From Acetobacter sp. (GTDB lineage: Bacteria > Pseudomonadota > Alphaproteobacteria > Acetobacterales > Acetobacteraceae): a stretch of 64,000 nucleotides of DNA. A model generated the notes under the pieces. That model was not told the DNA's origin and searched no databases. It saw only the letters and a program-made list of their open reading frames with translations. Shown here in pieces: positions 36,666-48,048 of the stretch (within the stretch, counting starts at the first letter, position 1; each line of letters opens with the position of its first letter). The position numbers and the translations under genes are program-made. The stretch is from the NCBI RefSeq assembly GCF_022483985.1, contig NZ_JAKVME010000001.1, positions 2,046,001-2,110,000 on the forward strand, given 5' to 3'.

Positions 36666-38207
36666 TCAGTTCCGCTCAGAGCCCGTCGCATATCCGCTGC
36701 CACGCGGATCGACCCAGCCGAAGCAGTGACTGCTGCCGCCTGGCAGACCATTACGACATGAAATCGCATTGGCGCGACCATTAGCCGTAGCAGCCCTGAT
36801 ATCCCCCGTCAGCGCTCCGGATAGCGCAGCCCCGGCAGCGTCAGCGGCGTCTGCCTGCCCCGAAGCTGTAGCGGCCGCGAGAAACTCACCATCCCGATGA
36901 GCAATGCCGGCGGGCAGGATCGGACGGGGACGATGGGCCGCAGAAGCCCCCAGCACGATGCCGGTGGAGCCCGCGACGCGGCCTGTGCCAAACAGGTTGT
37001 TCATCGAAACAGCACAGGCGACAGCCTCACCTTTCCTGTCCACAACCGCAAAGGATGTCGAGGCAGGAAGATTCGGCAGGCTGCTTCCACCCGGCATCCT
37101 GCCGGAATCAAGCAATGCCTGAGCATGCGCGCTCAGAGCCGCCACGGAAGCACGCCCCTCCGTCGTGCGCCAGCCCGCGACAGCCCGCGCTCCCGCGTCA
37201 CCCGCAGCCTGACCGCTTTCGGAAGCTTTCCAGGCAGCGGCCATACCATAGCCTCCGTCTGCGGGAGGCGGCACGAAGGATACCGTCACATTACCGACGG
37301 AGGCGGTCAGAGGCATCGTCTCAATGGGAACCGCGCCTCGCAGCCCGACCATGGTCAGACCAGCGCCGGTTGTTTCATTCGACGCCACCAGAACCTGAGC
37401 CAGAGCGCCGGTATAAAGATCACCGGAACCAGCGGACCTGATCCGCTCAAGCGTGCCGGTCAGATAGCGCTGACTGAAGATGTCGCCAGCCTTCAGCACA
37501 GTTCCGTCAGAGCGTCCGAAGATTTTTCGAGCCCCCTCGTCAGCCAGAAGGGGCGCCTGCACGGTGGCGAGATCAGCAGCCAACTGAGAACCCACCTCGA
37601 TCCCGCTTCGCGCCAGCGTGATGGCCGGCTGCGTCGTCTCGGCAAAATCCACACTCCCGTAACGCAACTGCATCAGGAACAGGCCGCGCGCCAGCATGGG
37701 GATCGAAGCCGGACGATCGGCACGGCTGCTTCTGGCCCCCGAAACCGGGTCAGCCGGAGCATCGCCTGTCGGCATGAACAGAAAAGCCCGTCCAGCGCCA
37801 CGATCCTCGGGACGCCACGCCACACAGGCGCCGCCAGAGCCGAGCGAAGCCCGCGACGGCAGGGTCACCGACAGGGCCAGTCCCAGCGCGGCAGCGGCAT
37901 CCGCCGCGTTACCGCCTCTCTGCAGAACCGTCATCGCGGCGAGGGCGGCGTGCGGCTCGTCAGCGACGACACTCCCCACATACCCCGTCAACATCTTGGT
38001 GCCGGAGCCATACAGGGAAAGAACCGGGTGTTCGTCTGGCGTGCTCTGGGACGGTGTTCCGAACATCCATGAACAGCCGGACATCATGCCACTCATGGCC
38101 AGAAGAAGGCCGACACGCCGGACAACCGCCACTTTCCGGCCAGCGCCTTTCAGGACAGGCGTCTCGCCGCACGAAACAGAACGAAAGCTTACGGGACGTT
38201 CACGCAC
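36666..38207 (-). CDS. gamma-glutamyltransferase-like lipoprotein, degenerate active site
   Basis: This 513-residue protein of the GGT (Ntn hydrolase) family has an N-terminal segment YVGSVVADEPHAALAAM...GGNAADAAAALGLALSV and an autoprocessing region near residue 383. Normal GGTs cut themselves before a Thr in TTHxSVVD. Here the sequence reads STSFAVVD, so the nucleophile position is Ser383. The downstream Asp and Ser-Ser that hold gamma-glutamyl substrates are not evident. A lipobox (MSGC, Cys45) suggests attachment to a membrane facing the periplasm. The start is GTG 38207. GTG at residue 26 is a good alternative. Glutathione hydrolysis is therefore doubtful. Confidence 0.8.
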   Translation of the reverse strand: MRERPVSFRSVSCGETPVLKGAGRKVAVVRRVGLLLAMSGMMSGCSWMFGTPSQSTPDEHPVLSLYGSGTKMLTGYVGSVVADEPHAALAAMTVLQRGGNAADAAAALGLALSVTLPSRASLGSGGACVAWRPEDRGAGRAFLFMPTGDAPADPVSGARSSRADRPASIPMLARGLFLMQLRYGSVDFAETTQPAITLARSGIEVGSQLAADLATVQAPLLADEGARKIFGRSDGTVLKAGDIFSQRYLTGTLERIRSAGSGDLYTGALAQVLVASNETTGAGLTMVGLRGAVPIETMPLTASVGNVTVSFVPPPADGGYGMAAAWKASESGQAAGDAGARAVAGWRTTEGRASVAALSAHAQALLDSGRMPGGSSLPNLPASTSFAVVDRKGEAVACAVSMNNLFGTGRVAGSTGIVLGASAAHRPRPILPAGIAHRDGEFLAAATASGQADAADAAGAALSGALTGDIRAATANGRANAISCRNGLPGGSSHCFGWVDPRGSGYATGSERN

Positions 38208-38386
38208 GCGAGAGACACTCCATCTTTGCAGTTGGCCGGTTTGACCGCTGGACTGTCCGGCACCTTAAACGGAGACGGACATGGCCCTGTGACTTGGTTA
38301 GCTTTCTTCCCGCAATGCGGCAACGGGGCAACACGCGGTTTTCCCAACTCCGGGACACGCCGCCATCCGGAAACAGGGCGTGTGGC

Positions 38387-38935
38387 TCACTTCGATACGA
38401 AAGAAGCCGTCACACCGTGCTCACGGTTATAGGCAACCTGCGTGTGATTGAGCTGGAACCCGACCTCGAAGCGGTACTCATTCTCTATTGTCGTGGGCTT
38501 GATCGGAAGGTCGACGGTTACAAGGCGTGTATCGACAGCAACGGCGTCCTGTCCGGCCGGGAAAGTGACCTTCTGCTCGAAAATATGCTTCCCGACGATC
38601 TTGTCATTATGCACCACGGCCACGAACCACGGCAGGGTAACCGTGTCGCCGGGAGCGGCCGGGCCTCTGCGCACCACCATATGCACACCGACGCGGGTTC
38701 TCAGATCCTTGCGTCCCTGCGCCATGCAGTCACCGCCGAGGCTGCTGAGACTCGCATGCGTCACCAGATGGTCGAATGACGGCCCCTTGGCGGAGTAGTT
38801 ATAATAATCCGCCACTTCCGAAGGGATATGCATCTGCGGGCAACTCGGAGCAAAGACGTTGTCATCAGTCTCCGCACAGCCAGTCAGCGCCAGCGGCAGC
38901 ATCAGCGCGGCAAATCCGGAGAGACCCCACTTCAT
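38387..38935 (-). CDS. conserved-looking lipoprotein, unknown function
   Basis: This predicted lipoprotein of about 182 residues has a signal sequence KWGLSGFAALMLPLALTGC with lipobox LTGC. It is followed by APSCPQMHIPSEVADYYNYS and a beta-rich domain with one further Cys pair candidate. Start 38935 is chosen to give a normal lipoprotein signal. The frame extends to 39016. It lies about 180 bases upstream of the GGT-like lipoprotein gene on the same strand. Both may reside in the same envelope compartment, but no functional link is shown. Confidence 0.75.
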   Translation of the reverse strand: MKWGLSGFAALMLPLALTGCAETDDNVFAPSCPQMHIPSEVADYYNYSAKGPSFDHLVTHASLSSLGGDCMAQGRKDLRTRVGVHMVVRRGPAAPGDTVTLPWFVAVVHNDKIVGKHIFEQKVTFPAGQDAVAVDTRLVTVDLPIKPTTIENEYRFEVGFQLNHTQVAYNREHGVTASFVSK

Positions 38936-39354
38936 GAACCATGCGCGACTCGATAGATGATCATGCGCCGCGCGCGAACGGGAAAAATGCAGAAACACAA
39001 GCGGAGACCGGGCCATGCGACAATCCAGACTGACAAGTTACACGACCTGACGCCGCACGCCCTCCTCACATGGAGGCGTCATGCAGCGGGCACAGATCAC
39101 GGCGCGAGTATCGACCAGAAATGCGTCCACGAAAACCGGGCTGGCCTCGAATCCCACACAAAAAAATAAACAATCACACACCATATGGGGCAACTGGCGG
39201 GTTTTGTGTCATAAGGGAACAGCAGCTCTTTATCACGATACGGCTTGCGCGATCCGTCTGTCTTGCGTAGGGCGAGGCAAAACCTATCCTGTGGCCAGCC
39301 GGTGCTTCTGCCGGCCGCCCCGTAATGTCGCCTGCCGAATGTTTGGGGAACACC
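38936..39354. other. divergent intergenic region before ispH
   Basis: This lies between the lipoprotein gene (minus) and ispH (plus). It holds the two promoters by position. A short dyad GCCGG...CCGGC sits at about 39,297-39,315. No gene or clear operator is seen. Confidence 0.35.
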
Positions 39355-40353
39355 ATGCCCGACCAGTCCACCCTCTCCCTGAAACCTGTCGAAACGCAGG
39401 ACCAGACACGCGCCCTTAAAGTGCTTCTGGCCGGTCCCCGCGGGTTCTGCGCCGGTGTCGACCGCGCCATTCGCGTAGTGGAAGAAGCCATCCGGGCTTA
39501 CGGCGCTCCGGTCTATGTCCGCCATGAAATCGTCCATAACCGGACCGTGGTTGAAGAGCTGGAGGAAAAAGGCGCGATCTTCGTCGAGGAACTCGACGAA
39601 GTGCCTGCGGACGGTCACGTGGTCTTCTCGGCGCATGGCGTGCCCAAGACGGTTCCGGCTGAAGCCGAACGTCGCAACCTGCTCTATCTTGATGCGACCT
39701 GCCCGCTGGTGTCGAAGGTACATCGCGAAGCCGAACGTCACTACGCCAATGGCGGTCCGGACAGCCGTCACATCCTGATGATCGGCCACGCGGGACACCC
39801 CGAGGTCATCGGCACGATGGGTCAGCTCCCCCCCGGCGCGGTAACGCTCATCAATGACGCGGAAGAAGCCCGGACGGTGCAGCCCGCGGACCCGACCCGC
39901 CTCGCCTTCATCACGCAGACCACGCTCTCGGTCGATGATACGGCTGAAATCGTGGACATCCTGCGCGACAGGTTCCCCCTCATCGAGGGACCGAAGCGCG
40001 AAGACATCTGCTACGCCACGACCAACCGTCAGGAAGCGGTGAAGGCCATCGCGCCCGAGTGCGATCTGGTCATCGTCATTGGCTCGCCCAACTCTTCCAA
40101 CTCACAGCGTCTGCGTGAAGTGGCCGAGCGGTCCGGCACCAAGCGCGCCCTGCTCGTCCCCAAGCTGGCGGCGCTCGACTGGTCCGTGCTGGAAGGCGTG
40201 AAGACGCTCGGCATCACGGCCGGTGCTTCCGCGCCGGAAGCCCTCGTGCAGGAAATGGTCAACGAGCTTGCCAAGCGCTACACGCTCCAGATCGACGAGC
40301 GCACCGTGAAGGAAGAAAACGTCACCTTCCGCCTTCCCGCGCCGCTCGGCTGA
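39355..40353 (+). CDS. ispH: 4-hydroxy-3-methylbut-2-enyl diphosphate reductase
   Basis: This 332-residue iron-sulfur enzyme performs the last step of the non-mevalonate isoprenoid pathway, giving IPP and DMAPP. The three cluster Cys lie in [26 protein letters not shown] and [14 protein letters not shown]. The catalytic His/Glu/Thr segments (RHEIVHN, SAHGVP, TQTTLS) and the SSNSQRL substrate loop are present. Start 39355 (MPDQSTL) has GGGGA about 7 bases upstream. It heads an ispH-thrB-rnhA operon. Confidence 0.97.
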   Translation: MPDQSTLSLKPVETQDQTRALKVLLAGPRGFCAGVDRAIRVVEEAIRAYGAPVYVRHEIVHNRTVVEELEEKGAIFVEELDEVPADGHVVFSAHGVPKTVPAEAERRNLLYLDATCPLVSKVHREAERHYANGGPDSRHILMIGHAGHPEVIGTMGQLPPGAVTLINDAEEARTVQPADPTRLAFITQTTLSVDDTAEIVDILRDRFPLIEGPKREDICYATTNRQEAVKAIAPECDLVIVIGSPNSSNSQRLREVAERSGTKRALLVPKLAALDWSVLEGVKTLGITAGASAPEALVQEMVNELAKRYTLQIDERTVKEENVTFRLPAPLG

Positions 40354-40367
40354 TTCTGAAGAGACTC

Positions 40368-41360
40368 ATGGCCGTCTATACAGAAATCACCGACGAGGAG
40401 CTTTCCGCCTTTCTCGTCGGCTACGACATCGGGCATCTGACTGCCTTTCGCGGCATTGCGGAGGGTGTTGAAAACAGCAACTTCCTTCTGCGTACCGAAA
40501 AAGACGGTCAGGAATCCGACTACATCCTTACGCTTTACGAAAAGCGCGTGAATCCGGATGACCTGCCGTGGTTCCTCGGCTTCATGCGTCATCTGGCGAC
40601 CGAGGGCGTCTCCTGTCCCCTGCCCGTCTGCGGACGGGATGGTGAAGCGCTCCGCACGCTTGCGGGTCGCCCCGCCGCGATCACGACGTTCCTCTCCGGT
40701 GTCTGGCCGCGCCATATTCACAACGAACACTGTCAGCCGCTTGGCGAAGCGCTCGCGCGGCTGCATGTCGCAGGTGGCAGCTATCTGCCCGTCCGCGCCA
40801 ACAGCCTCGGCCCTGACGCATGGCGACCGCTTCTGCAGGATGCCGCGCAGTCAGACCGCCAGACCGACGAGACGAAGCGCCTTATCGCGGAGCTTGACCT
40901 CGCTCTGGATCGCATCCTCCCGGATTGGCCCGACGCTGACAGGCAGGCCGACCTGCCGCGTGGACAGATTCACGCCGACCTGTTTCCCGACAACGTGTTC
41001 TTTCTGGACCACAAGGTTTCCGGCCTGATCGACTTCTACTTCGCCTGCACGGATTTCCTCGCCTACGATGTCGCCATCTGCCTGAACGCATGGTGCTTCA
41101 GCGAGGACGGCGCATTCAACGCGACGTTCGCCCGGCAGATGATCGCCGGTTATGAAACGGTCCGGCCTCTTACTTCCGCCGAACGGGAAGCCCTTCCGGT
41201 GCTCTGCGCGGGCGCCGCCATGCGGTTCGCCCTGACCCGTCTGTATGACTGGATCAACACCCCGCCAGACGCGATGGTTACACGCAAGAACCCGATGGAT
41301 TATGTCCACCGTCTCCGGTTTCATCTCGCTGCGGACAACAGCGGGGCTTACGGTGTCTGA
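40368..41360 (+). CDS. thrB: homoserine kinase
   Basis: This 330-residue kinase phosphorylates homoserine for threonine synthesis. It belongs to the aminoglycoside-phosphotransferase-like form typical of alphaproteobacteria rather than the GHMP form. Key parts are GVENSNFLL, the catalytic loop [16 protein letters not shown], and the metal-binding [12 protein letters not shown]. It starts 14 bases after ispH and its stop overlaps the rnhA start by 8 bases, so the three genes are translated from one message. Confidence 0.95.
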   Translation: MAVYTEITDEELSAFLVGYDIGHLTAFRGIAEGVENSNFLLRTEKDGQESDYILTLYEKRVNPDDLPWFLGFMRHLATEGVSCPLPVCGRDGEALRTLAGRPAAITTFLSGVWPRHIHNEHCQPLGEALARLHVAGGSYLPVRANSLGPDAWRPLLQDAAQSDRQTDETKRLIAELDLALDRILPDWPDADRQADLPRGQIHADLFPDNVFFLDHKVSGLIDFYFACTDFLAYDVAICLNAWCFSEDGAFNATFARQMIAGYETVRPLTSAEREALPVLCAGAAMRFALTRLYDWINTPPDAMVTRKNPMDYVHRLRFHLAADNSGAYGV

Positions 41361-41835
41361 CACACAGGACACGCCTGAAACCGCTCAGGATGACGATGCT
41401 GTCGTCATGATCTGGACAGATGGCGGTTGTCGCCCCAATCCCGGCCCCGGCGGCTGGGGCGTGCTGCTGCGTTACAAGGGACATGAACGCGAACTGTCGG
41501 GCGGCGAGCCGGAGACCACCAATAACCGCATGGAACTGACTGCCGCCGCCGAGGCGCTGGAAGCCATGAAACGACCGTGCAGGATCGCTCTGCACACTGA
41601 CAGCGAATATGTCAGAAACGGCATCACGCGCTGGCATACGGGCTGGGTGCGCCGCAACTGGCGCAATGCCGCGGGTGATCCGGTCAAGAACATGGATCTG
41701 TGGCGACGCCTGCTTGATGCCGCAAAGCCTCATGATGTCTCATGGCACTGGGTCAAGGGACACTCCGGCGTGCCGGAAAATGAACGTGTGGATCAACTGG
41801 CGACGGAAGCACGCGTCGCGATTGAAAAAGCCTAA
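41353..41835 (+). CDS. rnhA: ribonuclease HI
   Basis: This 160-residue enzyme cuts RNA in RNA-DNA hybrids. The four acidic residues are seen in [17 protein letters not shown] (Asp23), NRMELTAA (Glu), LHTDSEYV (Asp) and NERVDQLA (Asp), plus the His loop WVKGHSG. GTG 41353 is the likely start, overlapping the thrB stop by 8 bases. The frame reaches back to 41245 inside thrB but that part is not RNase H. The thrB-rnhA order is usual in alphaproteobacteria. Confidence 0.96.
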   Translation: MSDTQDTPETAQDDDAVVMIWTDGGCRPNPGPGGWGVLLRYKGHERELSGGEPETTNNRMELTAAAEALEAMKRPCRIALHTDSEYVRNGITRWHTGWVRRNWRNAAGDPVKNMDLWRRLLDAAKPHDVSWHWVKGHSGVPENERVDQLATEARVAIEKA

Positions 41836-41934
41836 CCAGTTCTACAGGCCGTGCCCGGAAGCGCGGTCAGCAAACTTGCCGTAAGCTGCCCGAAGTGACA
41901 GTCTGGCCTTTTGGTTTTTCTGGTGAGTTTTCCA

Positions 41935-42300
41935 ATGTCAATCCGCTTCCATACCCCGTCTGCCCTCGTCCTTCTCGCTGGCCTATCTCTGGTTAGCCTG
42001 TCTCTGGCGCCTGTCGCGATGGCGGCAGAGACACCTGAGGCCCCCTGTGAAACCGATCTCTGCCGCTCCGTGCGTCAGTCATGGTCCTCGGTCAAACACG
42101 ACACCACCGATGCCGCCCAGTGGACAAAAAAGGAAACCGTGAAGGGCTGGGACGCCACAAAGAACGGCGCGACAAAAGCTGCTAAATGGACAGGCAAGAC
42201 AAGTAAAAAAGGCTGGAACGCCACCAAGAACGGCACTGAAAAAGCCGCTCACGACACGGCGAACTGGACGAAAAAGACCGCGCACGACATCGCACAGTAA
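41935..42300 (+). CDS. exported Lys/Ala/Trp-rich repeat protein
   Basis: This 121-residue protein has a signal peptide (LVLLAGLSLVSLSLAPVAMA, cleavage near residue 30) and a short Cys-containing stretch (CETDLCRSV). The rest consists of imperfect repeats of the form KKGWNATKNGTEKAAHDTANW. The repeat KGW[DN]ATKNG..KAA occurs twice and WTKKT also recurs. Each repeat would form an amphipathic basic helix. GGTGAG lies 8 bases before the ATG. No family is recognised. Binding to nucleic acid or acidic polymer outside the membrane would fit the charge, but this is inference. Confidence 0.75.
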   Translation: MSIRFHTPSALVLLAGLSLVSLSLAPVAMAAETPEAPCETDLCRSVRQSWSSVKHDTTDAAQWTKKETVKGWDATKNGATKAAKWTGKTSKKGWNATKNGTEKAAHDTANWTKKTAHDIAQ

Positions 42301-42340
42301 TCGCCTGAAGCTCCTGCAAGCTGATAAGAGTCTTCTGAAA

Positions 42341-42380
42341 AGACGCCGATCGAAAGACAGCCTATTTTCGATCGGCGTCT
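42341..42380. terminator. bidirectional terminator
   Basis: AGACGCCGATCGAAA and TTTCGATCGGCGTCT form a perfect 15-bp stem around a 10-base loop between two convergent genes. Confidence 0.85.
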
Positions 42381-42389
42381 CCAGTTCTG

Positions 42390-44621
42390 TTAATTGATGA
42401 TCTTCATCTGGATTGAAGCTGAGCGTTCCACGACATTGATGGCGACCTCGTCACCCGCGCGCACAATCCTGACAGTGAGCCATTCCCCTCCGACGGCAAG
42501 ATTGAAAAGCTGGAGGGAGTGAATTGCCTCGGGCAGAACCGGCCGGACGAATTCGACTGCGACATTATCGGGGTCGTAGCGTAGGCCCATGACGGCCTGC
42601 ACGAGTGCTGGAAGCGTGGCTGCCGCCCATGCCTGAGGCGAGCAGGCCACAGGATAACGAACCGGCCCTTCCGCCTGACTACGTGTGAATCCGCAGAAAA
42701 GCTCAGGCAAACGGCGAAGGTCGGTGTGAAGCGCCGCATCGCTCAGGCCGGAGAAGATAAGCGCTGCTTCCTTTCTCAGACCATGTTTGACAAATCCCAT
42801 GGCAATCAGGGCGTTGTCATGCGGCCATACGGAACCATTGTGATAGGCCATCGGGTTGTAGCGGGCTTCTCCCTCGGGGATGGTCCTGATTCCCCAGCCC
42901 GAAAATGATTTCCGGTTCATCAGGTTATGCACGACCTTATCCAGCCGCTCACCCGGCACCATGTCGGTCAGCAACACATGCCCCGCGTTTGAAGACCGCA
43001 CGACGCACTGTTTCTTTTTTCCATCCAGAGCGATGACATATGTGCCGATCTCATCGTTCCAGAATTTCAGGTTGAACGAGACTCTCAGGGCATCGGCTTT
43101 CGCGTCCTGATGGGCCGCATAGGCGGTCTGTCCAAGCCTGCGTCCGATAACAGCCGCCGCACGCCGCGCCGCGTACACATAGGCCTGCACTTCACACAGC
43201 GCGATCGGCCCTTCGGCCAGAGAACCGTCGGCGTGGAAAATGCTGTCGTGGCTGTCTTTCCATCCCTGATTGGCCAGTCCGTCCTTGTTTTTACGGCCAT
43301 ATTCCACAAAGCCATCTCCATCGCGGTCACCAAACCGCTCTATCCAGTCAATGGCCCGCGTAATATGCGGCCAGAGATGGCTGAGCGTTCCGACATCGCC
43401 CGTGCGATCGAGATAGGCTCCCGCGAGCATGACAAACAACGGCGTGGAATCAATCGAACCATAGTAGCGCCTGAAAGGCACTTCCCTGAGTTCAGCCATT
43501 TCGCCCAGCCGCACCTCATGCAGGATTTTACCCGGTTCCGCATCGGCCAGCGGGTCTTCATGATCCGCCTGATTGACGGCGAGATACTGAAGAACACCCT
43601 TCGCGATCAGAGGATCGAGCCATAGGGTCTGTAATGCCGTGATCAGGGCATCCCGCCCGAAAACCGTGCTGTACCAAGGGATGCCAGCATAAGGATAAGG
43701 CCCGGTCTTCTTTTCCGTCAGCAGCATGTAGATGTCGCAGATGGACCGCCGGATCGCCTCATTGAAAGCTTCGTTCGAGGTGGCGATGGCGGACGCACGG
43801 GACGACGCTGTCCTCAGAGCCCGTCGCGCCGCGACAGCAGCCGACAGGAAAGTCCGTGCCGGGGGCTGGGCGCTTTGCTCTCTCTCTGCGGGGTCACACT
43901 GCACCTCCAGATGGATAAGCGCCTTTTCTCCGGGTTTGATCGAAAAGCTGAATGTCGCCCGGTCTGTCGAGAGTGTTTTCGGCTGGGGACAGAACCGCAG
44001 CCGTGTCGTCCGCGTGCGGTCATCGAGCCCTTTATAGGAGAGTGTGACCGTGTCGTTGTCTATGACGGGCTCAAGAGTCTCTCCCCGTCTGGCACGCTTC
44101 ATGCCCCTTGCCTCGAAAAGATCCGCGAAATCGGCAAAGAACCGCATATCACAGACGATTTCATGAGGACTTGTATCAAAATTGCGTATTTCGATCCGTT
44201 CGTAACACGCTCCGTTCCACAGAAAGCGCGACCGCAGCACATGCAGAAGGTCGTGCTGAAGGCGCGCCCCATCACGCAGTGAGAGGTTTTCGTTCGTCAA
44301 ATTGACTGACATCATAATGTTGTTTTCACGAACAACAGAAGAAAGCAGAATGGGCCTCTGATCTTCCAGACGGAATGTCAGACCGGACAGATAGCGCGTG
44401 TCACGATAATACAATCCGTCCGCGATATCCTGCCCCCATAGGATATCACCGGTCTGATCAAAAACGCCGAAAAGATCACCATTTTTCAGGCAGTGCAGCC
44501 GACGGCTCGACAGGATCGCACTGGCCATCGAGCTCAGATCATCGGAAAGGAGCGCTGTGTCCAACGGCTCGTCGACAGACGTATCAGTATGATCGGCAGG
44601 ACCAGTAGGCTGGGCATCCAT
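42390..44621 (-). CDS. amylo-alpha-1,6-glucosidase-like (glycogen debranching) protein
   Basis: This 743-residue protein has an N-terminal glycogen-debranching-type beta domain (LKNGDLFGVFD, YYRDTRYLSGLTF). A C-terminal six-hairpin (alpha/alpha)6 catalytic region follows (GIPWYSTVFGRDALITALQTLW, GSIDSTPLFVML, FVEYGRKNKDGLANQGWKDSHDS, AYHNGSVWPHDNALIA). The Asp/Glu/Trp motifs match GH63/GH15-like hydrolases. It probably hydrolyses alpha-glucosidic bonds in glycogen, trehalose-like or sucrose-related sugars. Start 44621 (MDAQPTG) has GGAG at 9 bases. The frame opens at 44636. Confidence 0.88.
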   Translation of the reverse strand: MDAQPTGPADHTDTSVDEPLDTALLSDDLSSMASAILSSRRLHCLKNGDLFGVFDQTGDILWGQDIADGLYYRDTRYLSGLTFRLEDQRPILLSSVVRENNIMMSVNLTNENLSLRDGARLQHDLLHVLRSRFLWNGACYERIEIRNFDTSPHEIVCDMRFFADFADLFEARGMKRARRGETLEPVIDNDTVTLSYKGLDDRTRTTRLRFCPQPKTLSTDRATFSFSIKPGEKALIHLEVQCDPAEREQSAQPPARTFLSAAVAARRALRTASSRASAIATSNEAFNEAIRRSICDIYMLLTEKKTGPYPYAGIPWYSTVFGRDALITALQTLWLDPLIAKGVLQYLAVNQADHEDPLADAEPGKILHEVRLGEMAELREVPFRRYYGSIDSTPLFVMLAGAYLDRTGDVGTLSHLWPHITRAIDWIERFGDRDGDGFVEYGRKNKDGLANQGWKDSHDSIFHADGSLAEGPIALCEVQAYVYAARRAAAVIGRRLGQTAYAAHQDAKADALRVSFNLKFWNDEIGTYVIALDGKKKQCVVRSSNAGHVLLTDMVPGERLDKVVHNLMNRKSFSGWGIRTIPEGEARYNPMAYHNGSVWPHDNALIAMGFVKHGLRKEAALIFSGLSDAALHTDLRRLPELFCGFTRSQAEGPVRYPVACSPQAWAAATLPALVQAVMGLRYDPDNVAVEFVRPVLPEAIHSLQLFNLAVGGEWLTVRIVRAGDEVAINVVERSASIQMKIIN

Positions 44622-44791
44622 GAAAACATACTCCATTCTGTGTCTGGCAGGACAGCAGCAAAGGAAAAATGTATCAGCTCTCGCAGAAGGGCCGCTTTTC
44701 CGCCTTCTGATGCCTAACGCAGCATGTACGGGATGGTCGCCTCAAAGGAAGAAAAACTTCCTTACGAATGAGTTATCTTCGTTGTGGCCTC

Positions 44792-45861
<1,070 letters not shown>

Positions 45862-45871
<10 letters not shown>

Positions 45872-45890
45872 TCGAACAGAATGCGGCGTT
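45862..45890 (-). terminator. terminator of icd, overlapping the next gene start
   Basis: On the minus strand AACGCCGCATTC-tgttc-GAATGCGGCGTT is a 12-bp perfect stem followed by TTCTTTTTCTT. The ATG of the transglycosylase is in the second arm (GA-ATG-CGG-CGT). Confidence 0.85.
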
Positions 45891-45916
45891 TTTCCTAATC
45901 AACCGTTAGCAGCGTC

Positions 45917-47137
45917 TCAAGCGACGTTCAGAGCCTTCTGTAGGCGGGCGTCGATCGCATCGAGGAACGGCTGCGTATCGAGCCATTTTGCACCTTTTCC
46001 GACCAGCAGAGCCAGATCCTTGGTCATCTCACCCGCTTCAACCGCCTCGACGCAAACGCGTTCAAGGGTCTCGGCGAACTTCACCACTTCCGGCGTTTCG
46101 TCGAAACGACCGCGATAGGCGAGACCGCGCGTCCATGCGTAGATCGACGCAATCGGATTCGTGCTTGTCGGACGACCCTTCTGGTGCTCGCGATAGTGAC
46201 GCGTCACGGTGCCGTGTGCGGCTTCCGACTCAACGATGGTGCCCGTCGGATCAAGCAGAACGGATGTCATCAGGCCGAGGCTGCCGAAGCCCTGCGCCAC
46301 GATGTCGCTTTCGACATCGCCGTCATAGTTCTTGCAGGCCCACACATAGCCACCTTCCCACTTCAGGGCGGAAGCCACCATGTCGTCGATCAGACGGTGT
46401 TCGTAGGTGATGCCCAGCTTTTCGAAATCGGCCTTGAATTCCTTGTCGTAAATCTCCTGGAACACGTCCTTGAACATGCCGTCATAGGCCTTGAGGATCG
46501 TGTTCTTGGTCGAGAGGTAGACAGGGAACTTGCGGTCACGGCCATAGCTCAGGGACGCGCGGGCGAAACCTTCGATCGACGCACGGGTATTATGCATGCC
46601 CAGCGCAACGCCCGGTCCCTTGAAGTCGTGCACTTCAAGCTCAAGCGGCTCGCCGCCATCGGCAGGTACATAGTTCAACGTCACCTTGCCGGGGCCGGGA
46701 ATCTTCGTCTCGGCGGCGCGGTAGATATCACCGTAAGCATGACGCCCGATCACGATCGGCTTGCTCCAGTGCGGCACGAGGCGCGGCACGTTCGAGCAGA
46801 TGATCGGTTCACGGAAGATGGTGCCGTCGAGGATGTTGCGGATCGTGCCGTTCGGCGAGCGCCACATCTTCTTGAGACCAAACTCTTCGACGCGCGCCTC
46901 GTCAGGCGTGATGGTCGCACATTTTACGCCGACACGGTGCTTCTTGATGGCCTCGGCGGCTTCGACCGTGACCTTGTCATCCGTCTTGTCGCGGTTCTCG
47001 ATCCCGAGGTCATAATATTTCAGGTCAATGTCGAGATAGGGCAGGATCAGGCGCTCCTTGATGAAGTGCCAGATGATGCGTGTCATCTCGTCGCCATCGA
47101 GTTCTACGACCGGATTCTTGACCTTTATTTTCGCCAT
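45917..47137 (-). CDS. icd: NADP-dependent isocitrate dehydrogenase
   Basis: This 406-residue enzyme converts isocitrate to 2-oxoglutarate and gives NADPH in the citric acid cycle. It is the homodimeric form similar to eukaryotic and alphaproteobacterial enzymes. It shows the substrate loop SPNGTIRN, the isopropylmalate/isocitrate signature [20 protein letters not shown], and the cofactor region [17 protein letters not shown]. Start 47137 (MAKIKVKNP) is the family start. The frame continues to 47470 without similarity. AAGGAAA lies about 12 bases upstream. Confidence 0.97.
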   Translation of the reverse strand: MAKIKVKNPVVELDGDEMTRIIWHFIKERLILPYLDIDLKYYDLGIENRDKTDDKVTVEAAEAIKKHRVGVKCATITPDEARVEEFGLKKMWRSPNGTIRNILDGTIFREPIICSNVPRLVPHWSKPIVIGRHAYGDIYRAAETKIPGPGKVTLNYVPADGGEPLELEVHDFKGPGVALGMHNTRASIEGFARASLSYGRDRKFPVYLSTKNTILKAYDGMFKDVFQEIYDKEFKADFEKLGITYEHRLIDDMVASALKWEGGYVWACKNYDGDVESDIVAQGFGSLGLMTSVLLDPTGTIVESEAAHGTVTRHYREHQKGRPTSTNPIASIYAWTRGLAYRGRFDETPEVVKFAETLERVCVEAVEAGEMTKDLALLVGKGAKWLDTQPFLDAIDARLQKALNVA

Positions 47138-47363
47138 AGGACGTCTATTTCCTTTGATATCGTCACGCTTCAAGCCGTATTGACGGCGCTGAACAGGTTT
47201 TCGGCCTAACACGCTCATTGATGACGCCCAACGGGCGAACAGGGCTTTTTCACTCACATTTGCGATAGGCGTCATACATGTGACGCATGAACTGGGTTTT
47301 CCGGTTTCACTCTCGCGTGAGGAACCCGTCGGACAGGATGGAGGCTGCCCCAATAGCGATTGA

Positions 47364-47678
47364 TCAGAAAAACGCCCGCGTGTTGCCACTGGCAACAGCC
47401 TGCTGCACGCACATGTAACGTCCGTTCGGGGTCGCGCCGTACCAGAAGCTTCCGGGCATGTGATACACATGCGTCTGCTGGTTCACCCACACTTTAACGC
47501 ATGACTGCGAGTCAGTGGCCTGTTCGACACTACGGGAAACAGGGTGGGAAACAGGGCGCTGGCTTGAGATGTGCTGAATAGCGCTGTGCGGCCGGTCAGA
47601 GCGTGTGGTCTGGCTGTCGGCGGAAGCTGCACCTGTCACACAGGTCATGATGCACAGAGAGACGAGACAGCGCTTCAT
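47364..47678 (-). CDS. small exported protein with VWVN...[10 protein letters not shown] motif
   Basis: This 104-residue protein has a signal peptide ([19 protein letters not shown]) and a short conserved-looking C-terminal domain [21 protein letters not shown]...GRYMCVQQA. The pattern VWVNxxxxVYHxPGxxWYGxTxxGxYM recurs in small secreted proteins of alpha- and betaproteobacteria whose role is unknown. Two Cys in the mature part may form a disulfide. GGAAAG lies 6 bases before ATG 47678. It lies upstream of icd on the same strand, 226 bases away. Confidence 0.78.
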   Translation of the reverse strand: MKRCLVSLCIMTCVTGAASADSQTTRSDRPHSAIQHISSQRPVSHPVSRSVEQATDSQSCVKVWVNQQTHVYHMPGSFWYGATPNGRYMCVQQAVASGNTRAFF

Positions 47679-48048
47679 AATATCTTTCCAGCTTTGATTC
47701 ATGATTGAATAAATCATGTAAAACCGAAAATGATCTGGCCAGTCACGCCCGCGTTAGATTGAATGATAAATTTGTGTTCTCACATTCTGATGACTACAGA
47801 AATTTCCAACAGTCACAAACAGAAGGAAAACGAAAAACATTTTCCGTCTTTTTGATGGCAAGGCTTACGCCGTTCCTGCGTCTGTTCTCGCAGTTGGCCA
47901 TGACTGTCAGCACAAACTGTTTTTTCAGGACAGGTTGGAACTGGAACAACAAGCAGCTCGCTTTGTAAAAATCATGCGTCGTCATCCGTTGAGAATGACG
48001 ACGCCAGAATGTTCAGACACGCATACGTAAGTTACGGCAACACCACCC
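47679..48048. other. 370-bp intergenic region
   Basis: It holds the promoter of the small exported-protein gene by position, and near its right end the terminator of the upstream oxygenase operon. A plus-strand frame 47705-47968 is open but has no ribosome-binding site or family similarity. Confidence 0.35.
47976..48004 (-). terminator. terminator of the 2OG-oxygenase transcript
   Basis: GCGTCGTCAT...ATGACGACGC is a 10-bp perfect stem. On the minus strand it is followed by ATGATTTTT, downstream of the oxygenase stop. Confidence 0.75.

Noticed and set aside
46184..47209. 341-codon plus-strand frame over icd
   Set aside because: Antisense shadow of a highly conserved enzyme gene.
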